Source: Sedimentibacter sp. SX930 (GTDB lineage Bacteria; Bacillota; Bacilli; Lactobacillales; Aerococcaceae). Taken from it: a stretch of DNA of 64,000 nucleotides. The DNA is taken from NCBI GenBank assembly GCA_002155105.1, contig MUZD01000003.1, forward strand, positions 1 through 64,000, in the 5' to 3' direction. The notes beneath the pieces were generated by a model. The model saw only the letters and a program-made list of their open reading frames with translations. It had not been told where the DNA came from and did no database searches. A program made the translations under genes and the position numbers. Every line of letters begins with the position of its first letter. Position 1 is the stretch's first letter. Shown piece by piece: positions 46,450-55,043 of the stretch.

Positions 46450-47391
46450 TTAATCAAGGAAAGAAATGTCAGCGGTCAGAATGGCGTGGTCGGGGAAAGG
46501 CGGATTGATGAACCATCTACCCTTTTTATCCTTTTTCCATTTTAGGTCCTCTCTGTGCATTTCCATGAACTGATGACAATATTTAAGATTCTGCACCTTT
46601 AGGCTATTTGTCGTTACAAAGTGGTCTAATTTAAAAAAGCCGTTATCAGGAGTCCAATCTTTATCGTTGACCGGTTTAAATCCATAAGAAAACTGTTTTC
46701 CCGATGGTGTATGAACCGCCATTCCCATGGTCCGGAAGTCTTCTTTCATTAAATGATAGTTATGTGTGTCATATAAATCGTTGAACTCCCCATATCTAGT
46801 GAAATGATAGCCCTCTCTAACGCCATCTGCCCCATGATAAAATTTGCTTTCGTCTCCGCGAATGACGCCATGGTTGAAGTCTCCTGCGACGATTATATTT
46901 TCGCTATCGAGCGAATCTATGTGGTCTATCAAAGCCGCGAGTTCTTTGCGTCTGTCTAAACAACCCTCTCGGTAATTTTCTATTTCTTCACCCCCTCGAA
47001 GTCGTGTGCCAATAATAGTGAGTGGTTTTCCGTTTGCTTCCATATCAATCTGGAGAAAGTTCGGCTGCTCAGTATTAGAAGTGTCCATTTCCTCAACTTC
47101 ACGAATGATTACTGTGTCATATTTCCCCTCGATTTTTTTCTTCACCGCAATCAGAATACCGTTTTCCCCCACACGCTCTACATTGTAAAAAAAATGATAT
47201 TCATTGCCTAAAGGGCCCGTTACAAATTTCTGAATCAGCCCTCTGCTTTTCTCGCTCGAGCTATTCAAGAACTCTGTAAAAACAAAAGCATCTGGTTTAA
47301 GCCTTACCATCTCAGCGCTAACAACTTCTGGTATTTCCTTTTTACCGCTTCTTTGATTTATGTTCCAATTTGCAAATTTCATATCTTTCAT
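46450..47391 (-). CDS. endonuclease/exonuclease/phosphatase family protein, intact
   Basis: This 313-residue protein has the DNase I/EEP superfamily fold: ANWNINQRSG at the N-terminus (Asn site), FTEFLN (metal-binding Glu), IVAGDFNHGVIRG (Asp and Asn), FFKLDHFVTT and the C-terminal FPDHAIL (Asp-His). All catalytic residues are present, so a phosphodiesterase or nuclease activity is expected. There is no signal peptide, suggesting action inside the cell. ATG at 47391 has GGAG eight bases upstream. A degenerate paralogue follows upstream at 47724-48638, and both carry the same repeat after their 3' end. Confidence 0.8.
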   Translation of the reverse strand: MKDMKFANWNINQRSGKKEIPEVVSAEMVRLKPDAFVFTEFLNSSSEKSRGLIQKFVTGPLGNEYHFFYNVERVGENGILIAVKKKIEGKYDTVIIREVEEMDTSNTEQPNFLQIDMEANGKPLTIIGTRLRGGEEIENYREGCLDRRKELAALIDHIDSLDSENIIVAGDFNHGVIRGDESKFYHGADGVREGYHFTRYGEFNDLYDTHNYHLMKEDFRTMGMAVHTPSGKQFSYGFKPVNDKDWTPDNGFFKLDHFVTTNSLKVQNLKYCHQFMEMHREDLKWKKDKKGRWFINPPFPDHAILTADISFLD

Positions 47392-47620
47392 CTGATTCGC
47401 TCCTTATTATCAATTTTTCTGCCTCTGCATCTCTGTTCCTGCTGTTTCCATTACGAACCTCTTGCCTTTCAGGTATCCTTTCTTTCTGAGCCCCCTATTC
47501 AGATGCACTAACATATACACCGCTTTCAAGAAACAAGCGTTTAGTCTATGACGATTGTCAGCCTTTTTTATTTGTGTTCGATTATTGTATGCGAGCCAAT
47601 TCGAAATACAGCTTAATTCT
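47392..47620. other. intergenic region between the EEP paralogues
   Basis: No promoter or gene that I can name; the left half is pyrimidine-rich on the plus strand. Confidence 0.3.
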
Positions 47621-47686
47621 CAAAAAAGGCCACTCTTTTGATGAGGTGACCGAATCTGTTGTATCGGTTATGCTTTTCGCTCCTGC
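47621..47686 (-). repeat. 3'-end repeat C2 with terminator
   Basis: The second copy of C1: GTCACCTC/GAGTGGCC-type stem with T6 on the minus strand, then 36 bases identical to C1. Confidence 0.75.
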
Positions 47687-47723
47687 AAGTTTTCAGCAAA
47701 TGAACACTCCCGCCACTTAATTT

Positions 47724-48638
47724 CTAACGAGTTTCGGCGTGAATAATTCGTTCAATCCCCTTCAAAAAAATGGTGGCGGTCAAGATGGAATGATTTGGGA
47801 ACGGCGGCTTAATGGACCATTCGCCATTGCCTTTTTTCATGAACTGATGAGAATACCTGAGATTCCCTGCTGATAGGGTTCTCGTCGTCAGAACATGGTC
47901 TTCTTTGAGATATCCATCATTAGGATATCCATCTTCGTTGATTTCAAAACCAGATGAATATTGCTCTCCATAGGGCGTAGACAATTTCATCCCAATGTCA
48001 TAGAAATCATCTTTCATCATATGATAATTGAACGTATCATGTAAGGCTTTCTCTTTAAGCCGATAGTTTTCTCTGGCGTTGTTTTCCCCTATATAGAACT
48101 CATGCTCCTCGCCGTGGATGTAACCATTGCTAAAATTTCCAGCGACGAGAATATTTTTGTTCCCAAGTGTCTTTATATGGTCTATCAAAGATAGCAACTG
48201 TTCATGTCTTTTCACATAATCAGTCGCTCGAATTTTTGTTCCAATAACGGAAAGCAATTCCCCGTTAACAAACATGTCGATTTGAAGGAAATCCGGTTGT
48301 TCTTTTCTGACTGTATTCATTTTTTCGATTTTACTAATTATTGTCGCTTCACTCATACTGTTTGAAACAAATTGACCATCAGCTGATTTCTTAACGGCAA
48401 TCAAAACACCATGGTCTCCAGAGCATACTCTACTTTCCAAATTGTAATGAATCTTATATTTATCGTTCAAGGGGCCCGCTATGAATTCCTGAATAATATT
48501 CATTTTTTTCTCATCAGAGACATTCAAGCACTCTGTTAAAACAACAATGTCAGGATTAGATTCTAATATTTCCGTGGCGATAAGTCTCGGAATCCTATAC
48601 CCGCCTATTTGGTTGATGTTCCAAACGAAAAGCTTCAT
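47724..48638 (-). CDS. endonuclease/exonuclease/phosphatase family paralogue, likely inactive
   Basis: This 304-residue paralogue of the 46450 gene keeps WNINQIGG and LTECLN, but the catalytic GDFN motif reads VAGNFSNGYIHG (Asp to Asn, Asn to Ser), LDHF reads EDHVLTT and PDHA reads FPNHSIL. Loss of the key Asp in both metal or proton-shuttle positions suggests loss of hydrolysis, although the fold and length are preserved and the frame is open. It could act as a binding partner or inhibitor of the active copy. ATG at 48638 has GGAG ten bases upstream. Confidence 0.75.
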   Translation of the reverse strand: MKLFVWNINQIGGYRIPRLIATEILESNPDIVVLTECLNVSDEKKMNIIQEFIAGPLNDKYKIHYNLESRVCSGDHGVLIAVKKSADGQFVSNSMSEATIISKIEKMNTVRKEQPDFLQIDMFVNGELLSVIGTKIRATDYVKRHEQLLSLIDHIKTLGNKNILVAGNFSNGYIHGEEHEFYIGENNARENYRLKEKALHDTFNYHMMKDDFYDIGMKLSTPYGEQYSSGFEINEDGYPNDGYLKEDHVLTTRTLSAGNLRYSHQFMKKGNGEWSIKPPFPNHSILTATIFLKGIERIIHAETR

Positions 48639-48883
48639 GATGTGCACGCTCCTCTAAATTTAAAGTGCTTTCTGTTTCGCCATTTCATTTTCTACTTTCT
48701 TCTCTTGAAAACCCGAACCCGTGTGAAAAACTCCCAAACCAGTATGACACGTGAACATTCCCCCTATCCACATATTTTAGCATATCCGCATTCATGAAGA
48801 AAACGCTTAACCTATGAGGATGGTCAGTTTTTTATTTTCATATAGTGATTTCACGACTTCCGTCCCAAAGGTACCCCATTCGT

Positions 48884-48951
48884 AAAAAAAGGCCACTCTC
48901 CTAATGAGGTGGCCGGACAATAGGCATTGCTTATTCTTTTCGCTCCTGCAT
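48884..48951 (-). repeat. 3'-end repeat C3 with terminator
   Basis: The stem GGCCACCtc/gAGTGGCC with T7 on the minus strand follows the Doc remnant. CAGGAGCGAAAAG, which codes for the last Doc residues (QERK), also occurs after both EEP genes in C1 and C2. Confidence 0.65.
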
Positions 48952-49218
48952 GTTTTCTTGAATGACGGCAACCGTCGCTTCTTTCAGTGCATCAAAATCA
49001 GCGCGCCAGTTTGCGACCATCAAAACGAATGCTACCGCATCTTCCGTTTCCAAGTGGAAGTCGTAGCCGTTTAGACGCAAATAGACATTCAGCCCCATGT
49101 AGGCTGTTCGTTTGTTCTCGTTATGGAAGCAGTATTTTTGGACCAGTTTGATGAGTAGAATGCCCCTCTTCTCCGGAGGTCTACCAACGGCATAAAAAAT
49201 AGGACCCTGTTCAAGCAA
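48931..49218 (-). pseudogene. Doc/Fic family toxin remnant
   Basis: The frame reads LLIKLVQKYCFHNENKRTAY and MGLNVYLRLNGYDFHLETED, matching the C-terminal two thirds of death-on-curing proteins (Fic motif HPFxxGNKRTA). About 45-50 N-terminal residues are missing: the frame begins with TTG inside the R3 hairpin. The catalytic His of the Fic motif is replaced by Tyr (KYCFHNENKR), so AMP- or phosphate-transfer activity is unlikely. No Phd antitoxin is next to it. It is best seen as a decayed toxin gene. Confidence 0.7.
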
Positions 49219-49326
49219 GGCCCCATCATCTCAAAAAATAACACAAAAAAATAACCGTCAACTTTGGCAAATACGATTATTCTTTAACCTGGCTCCATTA
49301 TAGCAACTCCTCCTGGCCCAATGCAA
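49195..49326 (-). ncRNA. promoter-hairpin-hairpin element R3
   Basis: Minus strand order: promoter TTGCAT-18-TATAAT (49297-49326); hairpin AATAATCGT/ACGGTTATT with T7 (49243-49281); GATGGGG; hairpin GGGCCTTG-CTTGAA-CAGGGTCC (49202-49223) followed by TATTTTTT. It runs directly into the Doc remnant. Confidence 0.5.
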
Positions 49327-49723
49327 CTCATATGCTGGCTTGGTTGAGGTAGAAATATATCCATTTCAGCTTTCAACGGAGAAAAGCTTTGCTGGCGTTT
49401 CGTCGCATTCGGAGAAAGACGACTATACTTTATGCTCTGGCGTGAAAACGCCTACCGTTTTTACTCCTCTTCTCTCGCATTTTTTGATATCGGACAAAAC
49501 ATCCAATCCGTACAAAAATGTGCGGAAGCGAAAATAGCACCTTTCCTCCGCGAAAAGAAGAATATGTGTTTTTTCTATTGATGGGCCTCCTGAATTCGCA
49601 TCTGCGCCTGCGCACTATCGGTGGTTGTCGTACTCATTTTGATACCGAATCTTGCTCGGGTCATCTAATATTCCCACCTGCTCCATCTCCGACATATGTT
49701 ACCTTACGGCTTTTCATGGCCCT
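49327..49723. other. gap without a supported gene
   Basis: One TATCGGACAA motif (49488-49497) is present. No frame looks like a gene. Confidence 0.35.
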
Positions 49724-50029
49724 TCAGACACTAGGTGGTTTCCATACTGAATTCTTTAGCTGTCCGGTTTCGACCGCACGAATGATGTCGGATACTGTCA
49801 ACAAATCACCCAATTCCACCCGGAACAAATACAGGCGATACGGCGGGGAACAGATATTAGCCATGAAGAAGCAATCTCCGTTTGCAGCCATAAACCACCA
49901 TACGTCCGCCCTTTGATTCAGAATTCGGATGTCAGGAGCTAAAATAGCCGACTCTTGCGCTTTGCGCTTCTCCAGCAACAACGGTACCTGAATCCTCTTT
50001 TGTGAGGAGATAACTTTCTCGAACAACAT
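49724..50029 (-). CDS. hypothetical protein
   Basis: This 101-residue protein has no family I recognise. It reads ILAPDIRILNQRADVWWFMA, NGDCFFMANICSPPYRLYLF, GDLLTVSDIIRAVETGQL, a compact alpha/beta-looking domain. The start is well supported: GGGAGG seven bases before ATG 50029. It is a single small gene in the same style as other modules of this region. Confidence 0.55.
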   Translation of the reverse strand: MLFEKVISSQKRIQVPLLLEKRKAQESAILAPDIRILNQRADVWWFMAANGDCFFMANICSPPYRLYLFRVELGDLLTVSDIIRAVETGQLKNSVWKPPSV

Positions 50030-50193
50030 CCTGATACCTCCCTTCGCATGAATATTCTTTTGCTAAATTATACCAAACATATGTTCTTTTTGGTAGAAGG
50101 AATAACTGGACGTGGTACAGAGGGTGAACTGATTCTGGTTTTTGGGCATAAGAAAGAGGATAGAGCCAAAGCCCCATCCTCATCCACCCCACA

Positions 50194-50940
50194 TTATTTC
50201 TTTTGTTTAAGACGGTTATGTTTTCCGTACCGAATGCCGATTTTCAGCAAAACATCCGCCCACCCGCAGTCGAAGTGCTTGACATAGAATGATGAACTTG
50301 GTGTGCAGGCATTGTTGTACACTTTTTGATACCGAATCAAGCTCGGGTCATCCAGTATGCCTGTGCGCACTAACTCCGCCTTCAACAAATCCAACAGTTC
50401 TTTCTCGGATTTGTCCTGCCATCTGTTTGGATGGTGACTAACCTTGCTATCATATCCTGTATCAAGAGACTCTAAAATGGCTCTCCATGGCTTTCCAAAT
50501 CGTTTCAGATAAACAATTGGCGGCGGTATTTTACTTTTGTCATACTGCGCTTCAAATTTGTTTGTACTTGGATAACCCGGCAGGTCTAAGTTCTTCAACT
50601 CATCCTTTAAGAGACGTAACAAGTCTTCGTTTGTATATTCCGACCATTTAGACTTTTGTTTGCGATTCGCTGTTGTGGGGAGATTTGTCACAGTGAATCC
50701 CAATGTTGCCATCAACTCAGGCCAAGACAATCCAAAATACTGCTCGTAATAAGTTGGGTTCGGCATATTCTCGTTATCATACAACGACTGCACCAGTGCT
50801 CTTCCCGGATTCTCTTGACAGTCAATACGTTCAATCTCATTTTTGAGCATCCTCATCAGCTCGTCTTCTGAAAATGCTCTCCATTTAGTTCTATTGCTCA
50901 AGCGTCGTTGCATCCCTTTCTGTATGCTACTGTCTTGCAC
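50194..50940 (-). CDS. protein with three homing-endonuclease-associated (HNH_repeat-like) units
   Basis: The protein of up to 248 residues consists almost only of three repeats of about 70 residues with the pattern W-x5-E-L-L-x2-L-K-x-E ... P-x3-Y-x3-FG-x-W-x2-L-x2-L-G. Examples: KWSEYTNEDLLRLLKDELKN with YLKRFGKPWRAILESL, and RWQDKSEKELLDLLKAELVR with YVKHFDCGWADVLLKIG. Such repeats accompany HNH homing endonucleases and bind DNA, but no HNH motif is present here. The start is uncertain: GTG 50940, ATG 50913 or a later TTG. It may be a DNA-binding regulator or the leftover of a homing enzyme. Confidence 0.65.
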   Translation of the reverse strand: MQDSSIQKGMQRRLSNRTKWRAFSEDELMRMLKNEIERIDCQENPGRALVQSLYDNENMPNPTYYEQYFGLSWPELMATLGFTVTNLPTTANRKQKSKWSEYTNEDLLRLLKDELKNLDLPGYPSTNKFEAQYDKSKIPPPIVYLKRFGKPWRAILESLDTGYDSKVSHHPNRWQDKSEKELLDLLKAELVRTGILDDPSLIRYQKVYNNACTPSSSFYVKHFDCGWADVLLKIGIRYGKHNRLKQKK

Positions 50941-51105
50941 CTATAGCTGCGACAGATATGTTCTTCCTATCCTGCCGGAGGAGAGTTGTTCATTAGCGTC
51001 TTTCCTACGACTTGTACACCACTTTTGTATCGACCAGATACCACTCAATCTTTACAGAATTCCATTTTTTGAAGCTGTCTCAAACAAAACCAGCTGCCAA
51101 TCAAG

Positions 51106-54100
51106 CTATCCTTTGTTATAGAAAATAACATTCTTCCCTACTAGACTCACCCTCGATATCATCTGCAGCTTCTCAATTTCTTTCAATAATGGGTAGAATT
51201 TCTTATCTACCGTTTTCTTCCCTCGCTCACCCATCTTCACGGATGACAGCGACTTGGAAACAAAAGGCAGATACATCTGAATTTCATCAAGAGACAACAA
51301 TTTCTCCGTTATCAAATATACCAAAAACTCTAAAAGAATCCCTTGCTCCCTCAATGTCTCCATTGAGATGATATTATTTATTCGCGCAGCTGATAAATGA
51401 ATACCATTCTTAATGATTTGTTCAATCCACTTAATTTCGAGAGCCTTCTCAATAGTTAATTTATCCTGTAAGAATGAAGCTTCAATCATTTCCGATAGCA
51501 TTTCGGCCTCTAGCATTTCCAATCCAAGGATGATTTCGTCATTGGTAAACGGTGTTTTACCCGGAATTTGGTATGATGCCGCTTCATCTTTCTGAATCAG
51601 TTTCATTTTCATCTCGCCATGCAATACATTGATGTTTTCAACAGATAGCGGAATACAGTCTCTATTCAATAATTCATCAAATGTTGCTGGACTCATGCCT
51701 TCAGCAGAATACGCTTTGAACTCTGAAAAGAAGGGGATGTTCACCGCGAGAACATCATATCCATTTTCATTTATAACCTTCTCCATGAATGAATGTGCCA
51801 ATTTAATGGTTTCTTCGGTATTGTCATCATCCCTTAGTTCGGTCACTAAACGCTCGATTACATTTTCATCAGATAAATATTTAAAGGTATGTTCAACACC
51901 ATACTGAACACTCATGACAAAATTTTTCAAAGACGTATCAAACTTGTCATTTTCAAATGCAGCCTTCCTCAAGGTTGCATCGGCTATGTCAGAAACATCG
52001 TTTACAGGATTTGAATTTTTTCCAAGGATGGATAATTTCCGACTCTCTGCCAAGTCAGTATTGTTCAATATTTGTATCAGCATTTCGCCATTTTCATGCA
52101 ATGCATCCATCTCATCCAGGACCGTAACAAACAGTTTAAAATTCTCGTTAATATTGGCTTCTAACTCGGGCATGTTCATTCCCAACAAAGCGGAAAGTGA
52201 AAACATGTCTTCGTCTAAATTTGTGAGAATGACAAATATTGAAAAGAGATTTTTTTTGTTGATTTCATACATGTTGTTTTTTAGCGTGCAGTCGAATTCC
52301 TCAGCTTCCATTTCGAACATTCCAGCATCTTTGAATTTAAAAGGATAGGTTTGAAAAACATCTTTGAAGTCTTCAACAGACCCAATCTCTTTCTTCCTCA
52401 GTTCAGGGACAAAAGCTGGAATTTTTTCTATTTGGTGTTGAATTTTTTCGTCATTTTCTAAACAAGATTTCACCAATTCAATTCTGCAAGAATAGAAAAT
52501 TCTGTAAATAAATTCATCCTTCATTGCTTCATCAGAAATGTATGGAATTAAATCTCGAAATAGCTTTTTATTTTTCTCCAATATCATTCGAACGAATTGT
52601 TCAGAATCTCTGTTCGACTCAGAGAATAACTTCTCCAAGAGAAGCGCTTTGTCTGCGTCTTCAAATCTATCCTGAAATGTTTCAATTATGGGGTTTCTCT
52701 TTTCCGAATAGGAACCGGCCTTGAAAATACCTAATATGATGCTTTTATGAAGAATAGCTGGCTTTTGAAGGTCATTGTCGTACAATTTATGTACTGCTAA
52801 TTCAAAATTTTCAAATTGCTCATCATCAATCAAACGCACATTTGCTTTTAATTTTCGGATAATCGCCGAATCATGATGACTCAATGTGTTCTCATAGATA
52901 TTGGAAATATAGTTTTCGTATTGTTCATCAATGTATCCTTCACCGATTAAGTAAAGCAGTAAAAGGGAATATTCGGGGACCATATCCATCAATTTGACTT
53001 TGAACGCTTCGTTTAAATTAACAAGGTCTCTCATCCTCTTTGTTTGTAAAAATGCCAGTTCTTTTTTTACCGCCTGTATTTCTGTTATGATTTTTGTTCT
53101 TTCGTTTTCTGAGAATTCTTCATAGGTGAACTCGTCTTTTAATCCCACAAGATAGAATTGATTTCGAATTTCATCACGCGGGAAAGCATTCCACGCATTT
53201 CCCGTGTAGTAAAGGATGTCCTGACTTGAATCCAAAAAATCCCCCACCATAACCTCATTTATTGCGAAATAAGGAAATGAATTTCCTGTTTGTCCACGTT
53301 CATTTCTCTTCAAATACCCGTGTTTGAGATAATTGGGATGCACTTTTTGTGAAATTAAACCGCCAATTGCCGCCTCAGCTCTACGGAATGTATCCTTATC
53401 AGAATTGACTAATTTCTTCTCCAATTCCGTTTTTCTCTGTTCTGATTCCCTCCTTAAATCCGAAAGAAGTTGCTCCTTTTCTTCGTGAAAGATTCGATAT
53501 AGATTTCCTTTTTTTGACTGCAACTGAGCAAAATCTTTCGGCATGATATTCTTATACACAATAATCGACATTAATTTTTTATCATCAATGTATTCGAGGT
53601 TCTTGAGACGCTTCTTGAGGTTGTCTTTATAGATACGGAATTCATTGCAAATGTTGTAAATGAGCCGCAAATCATCTACATAAATGGAAATATCCAGTAA
53701 GAACCGTTCCATTTTGATATCTAGGGCTGCTGATTTTTTGCTGCCGTCAAGATTTACTCCCAAAATTTCCCTCATTTTCGGCACGAGAAACTCGCTCGAA
53801 TTATTTGAATCTACAACCGGGATGATTGGCAAGATGAAGTCAAAAAATTTCGTTCGAACATATTCTGAGCTTTCTTTCATCGCTTTATCTGAACTTTCAA
53901 TTTGAAAAATACTGTCTTTGATTGCATAAACGAACTTAACGGGTCCATGAATCTGCTTTGAGTTGTTTATCAAATAATTCAACTCTCGCAGATGTTCAAA
54001 CACTTCCAAATTATTAAAGCGGTCAATATCCTCAATGAAGACAACATTTGCCTCACTCGTTTCAAAGAAATACAGTATTTCGTCCAAAAACTTGCTGAAG

Positions 54101-54879
54101 TAGGAATTATCATTTGAACTCGATTCAACCGTGAACGCGCTGAAACTTAACTTGGATAATTTGAACGTCGTTGCAAAAAGTCGTAACATGAAGTTCAAAT
54201 AATATCCACCAATCATTATTAAAATTGCCCATAATATCCCTTTTATCGCACTAGTTAAAGAAATCACTTCCGGCAAAGAGTTCTTGAAAAAATCGAGCTT
54301 GAGTAAACCTTCCTTGAGAAAGCCGTATTCCAAAACGTTTTCCGGTAATACATTACTGAAATTAGCAACTTGATTCAGAATTAGCCAAGCTAGAATGAAC
54401 AGGCCTAAGAAAAATGTGTGCCAGAAAAAAACTACATTTGATACGTTATTAATTCGCTTAAAACTCGAATACGGCATTTTGCTTTTCTTTTGCTGATAAA
54501 CCATTTGTTTTACCAAGCTGTTTTCTAATAGTTCCCAATCCCGAGGCTTTTCCTTAACATCAGGCTGGGCAGTAACCTCATAATCTTCATCCACAAAGGC
54601 CGCTAGTGACAGCTTCAAGTAAATGAATTCTTTATGCATGTCCATAAAAGTGTTTATTATGCTCGTCTTCCCAGAGCCGTAGTTCCCAACTATGGCGATG
54701 TTTTTATTTTCAGGGACATAAAGTGCCTCTTGCAGTGCTTCGATATAGACCCTGTTCTTTTCTAGTTCCTCCCCCTTTAATATGCTGGGGGCCAAGCTGT
54801 TGAATTTTGGGTTTGACAATACCCTATTTCGGGTTATTCTTTTCTTCGTATAATTGTAAAGCCTTGTGAGTAAATTCAA
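51106..54879 (-). CDS. large membrane P-loop NTPase (YobI/KAP-like)
   Basis: This 1257-residue protein has an N-terminal STAND/KAP-type P-loop domain: Walker A IVGNYGSGKTSIINTF (about residues 63-78) and Walker B NVVFIEDIDRFNN (about residue 285). Two pairs of hydrophobic helices lie between them (VVFFWHTFFLGLFILAWLIL and GILWAILIMIGGYYLNFML), as in KAP NTPases and B. subtilis YobI. The remaining 800 residues are helical and repetitive, possibly a sensor. The TTG at 54879, with AGGAGG six bases upstream, is preferred to the TTG two codons earlier. It lies 160 bases after hsdR on the same strand, in a defence-like setting; related NTPases are suspected in phage defence. Confidence 0.7.
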   Translation of the reverse strand: MNLLTRLYNYTKKRITRNRVLSNPKFNSLAPSILKGEELEKNRVYIEALQEALYVPENKNIAIVGNYGSGKTSIINTFMDMHKEFIYLKLSLAAFVDEDYEVTAQPDVKEKPRDWELLENSLVKQMVYQQKKSKMPYSSFKRINNVSNVVFFWHTFFLGLFILAWLILNQVANFSNVLPENVLEYGFLKEGLLKLDFFKNSLPEVISLTSAIKGILWAILIMIGGYYLNFMLRLFATTFKLSKLSFSAFTVESSSNDNSYFSKFLDEILYFFETSEANVVFIEDIDRFNNLEVFEHLRELNYLINNSKQIHGPVKFVYAIKDSIFQIESSDKAMKESSEYVRTKFFDFILPIIPVVDSNNSSEFLVPKMREILGVNLDGSKKSAALDIKMERFLLDISIYVDDLRLIYNICNEFRIYKDNLKKRLKNLEYIDDKKLMSIIVYKNIMPKDFAQLQSKKGNLYRIFHEEKEQLLSDLRRESEQRKTELEKKLVNSDKDTFRRAEAAIGGLISQKVHPNYLKHGYLKRNERGQTGNSFPYFAINEVMVGDFLDSSQDILYYTGNAWNAFPRDEIRNQFYLVGLKDEFTYEEFSENERTKIITEIQAVKKELAFLQTKRMRDLVNLNEAFKVKLMDMVPEYSLLLLYLIGEGYIDEQYENYISNIYENTLSHHDSAIIRKLKANVRLIDDEQFENFELAVHKLYDNDLQKPAILHKSIILGIFKAGSYSEKRNPIIETFQDRFEDADKALLLEKLFSESNRDSEQFVRMILEKNKKLFRDLIPYISDEAMKDEFIYRIFYSCRIELVKSCLENDEKIQHQIEKIPAFVPELRKKEIGSVEDFKDVFQTYPFKFKDAGMFEMEAEEFDCTLKNNMYEINKKNLFSIFVILTNLDEDMFSLSALLGMNMPELEANINENFKLFVTVLDEMDALHENGEMLIQILNNTDLAESRKLSILGKNSNPVNDVSDIADATLRKAAFENDKFDTSLKNFVMSVQYGVEHTFKYLSDENVIERLVTELRDDDNTEETIKLAHSFMEKVINENGYDVLAVNIPFFSEFKAYSAEGMSPATFDELLNRDCIPLSVENINVLHGEMKMKLIQKDEAASYQIPGKTPFTNDEIILGLEMLEAEMLSEMIEASFLQDKLTIEKALEIKWIEQIIKNGIHLSAARINNIISMETLREQGILLEFLVYLITEKLLSLDEIQMYLPFVSKSLSSVKMGERGKKTVDKKFYPLLKEIEKLQMISRVSLVGKNVIFYNKG

Positions 54880-55043
54880 TCTCAACCTCCTATTCTCAAG
54901 TCACGAAAAACTTTCCCCAACAAGTAGACGTCTTAGACCATCTCTTTGCTGATGTCGGAACAGCGCTAGAGCCCACAAGCATTTTTCTAACGCGGGAATC
55001 AAAGCGCCATTCTAACTATTACTCTTTCATAATGAACAAAACC

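Noticed and set aside
46200-46457. 85-codon minus-strand frame after the first EEP gene
   Set aside because: It is made of the repeat C1 and terminator sequence; a coding function is unlikely.
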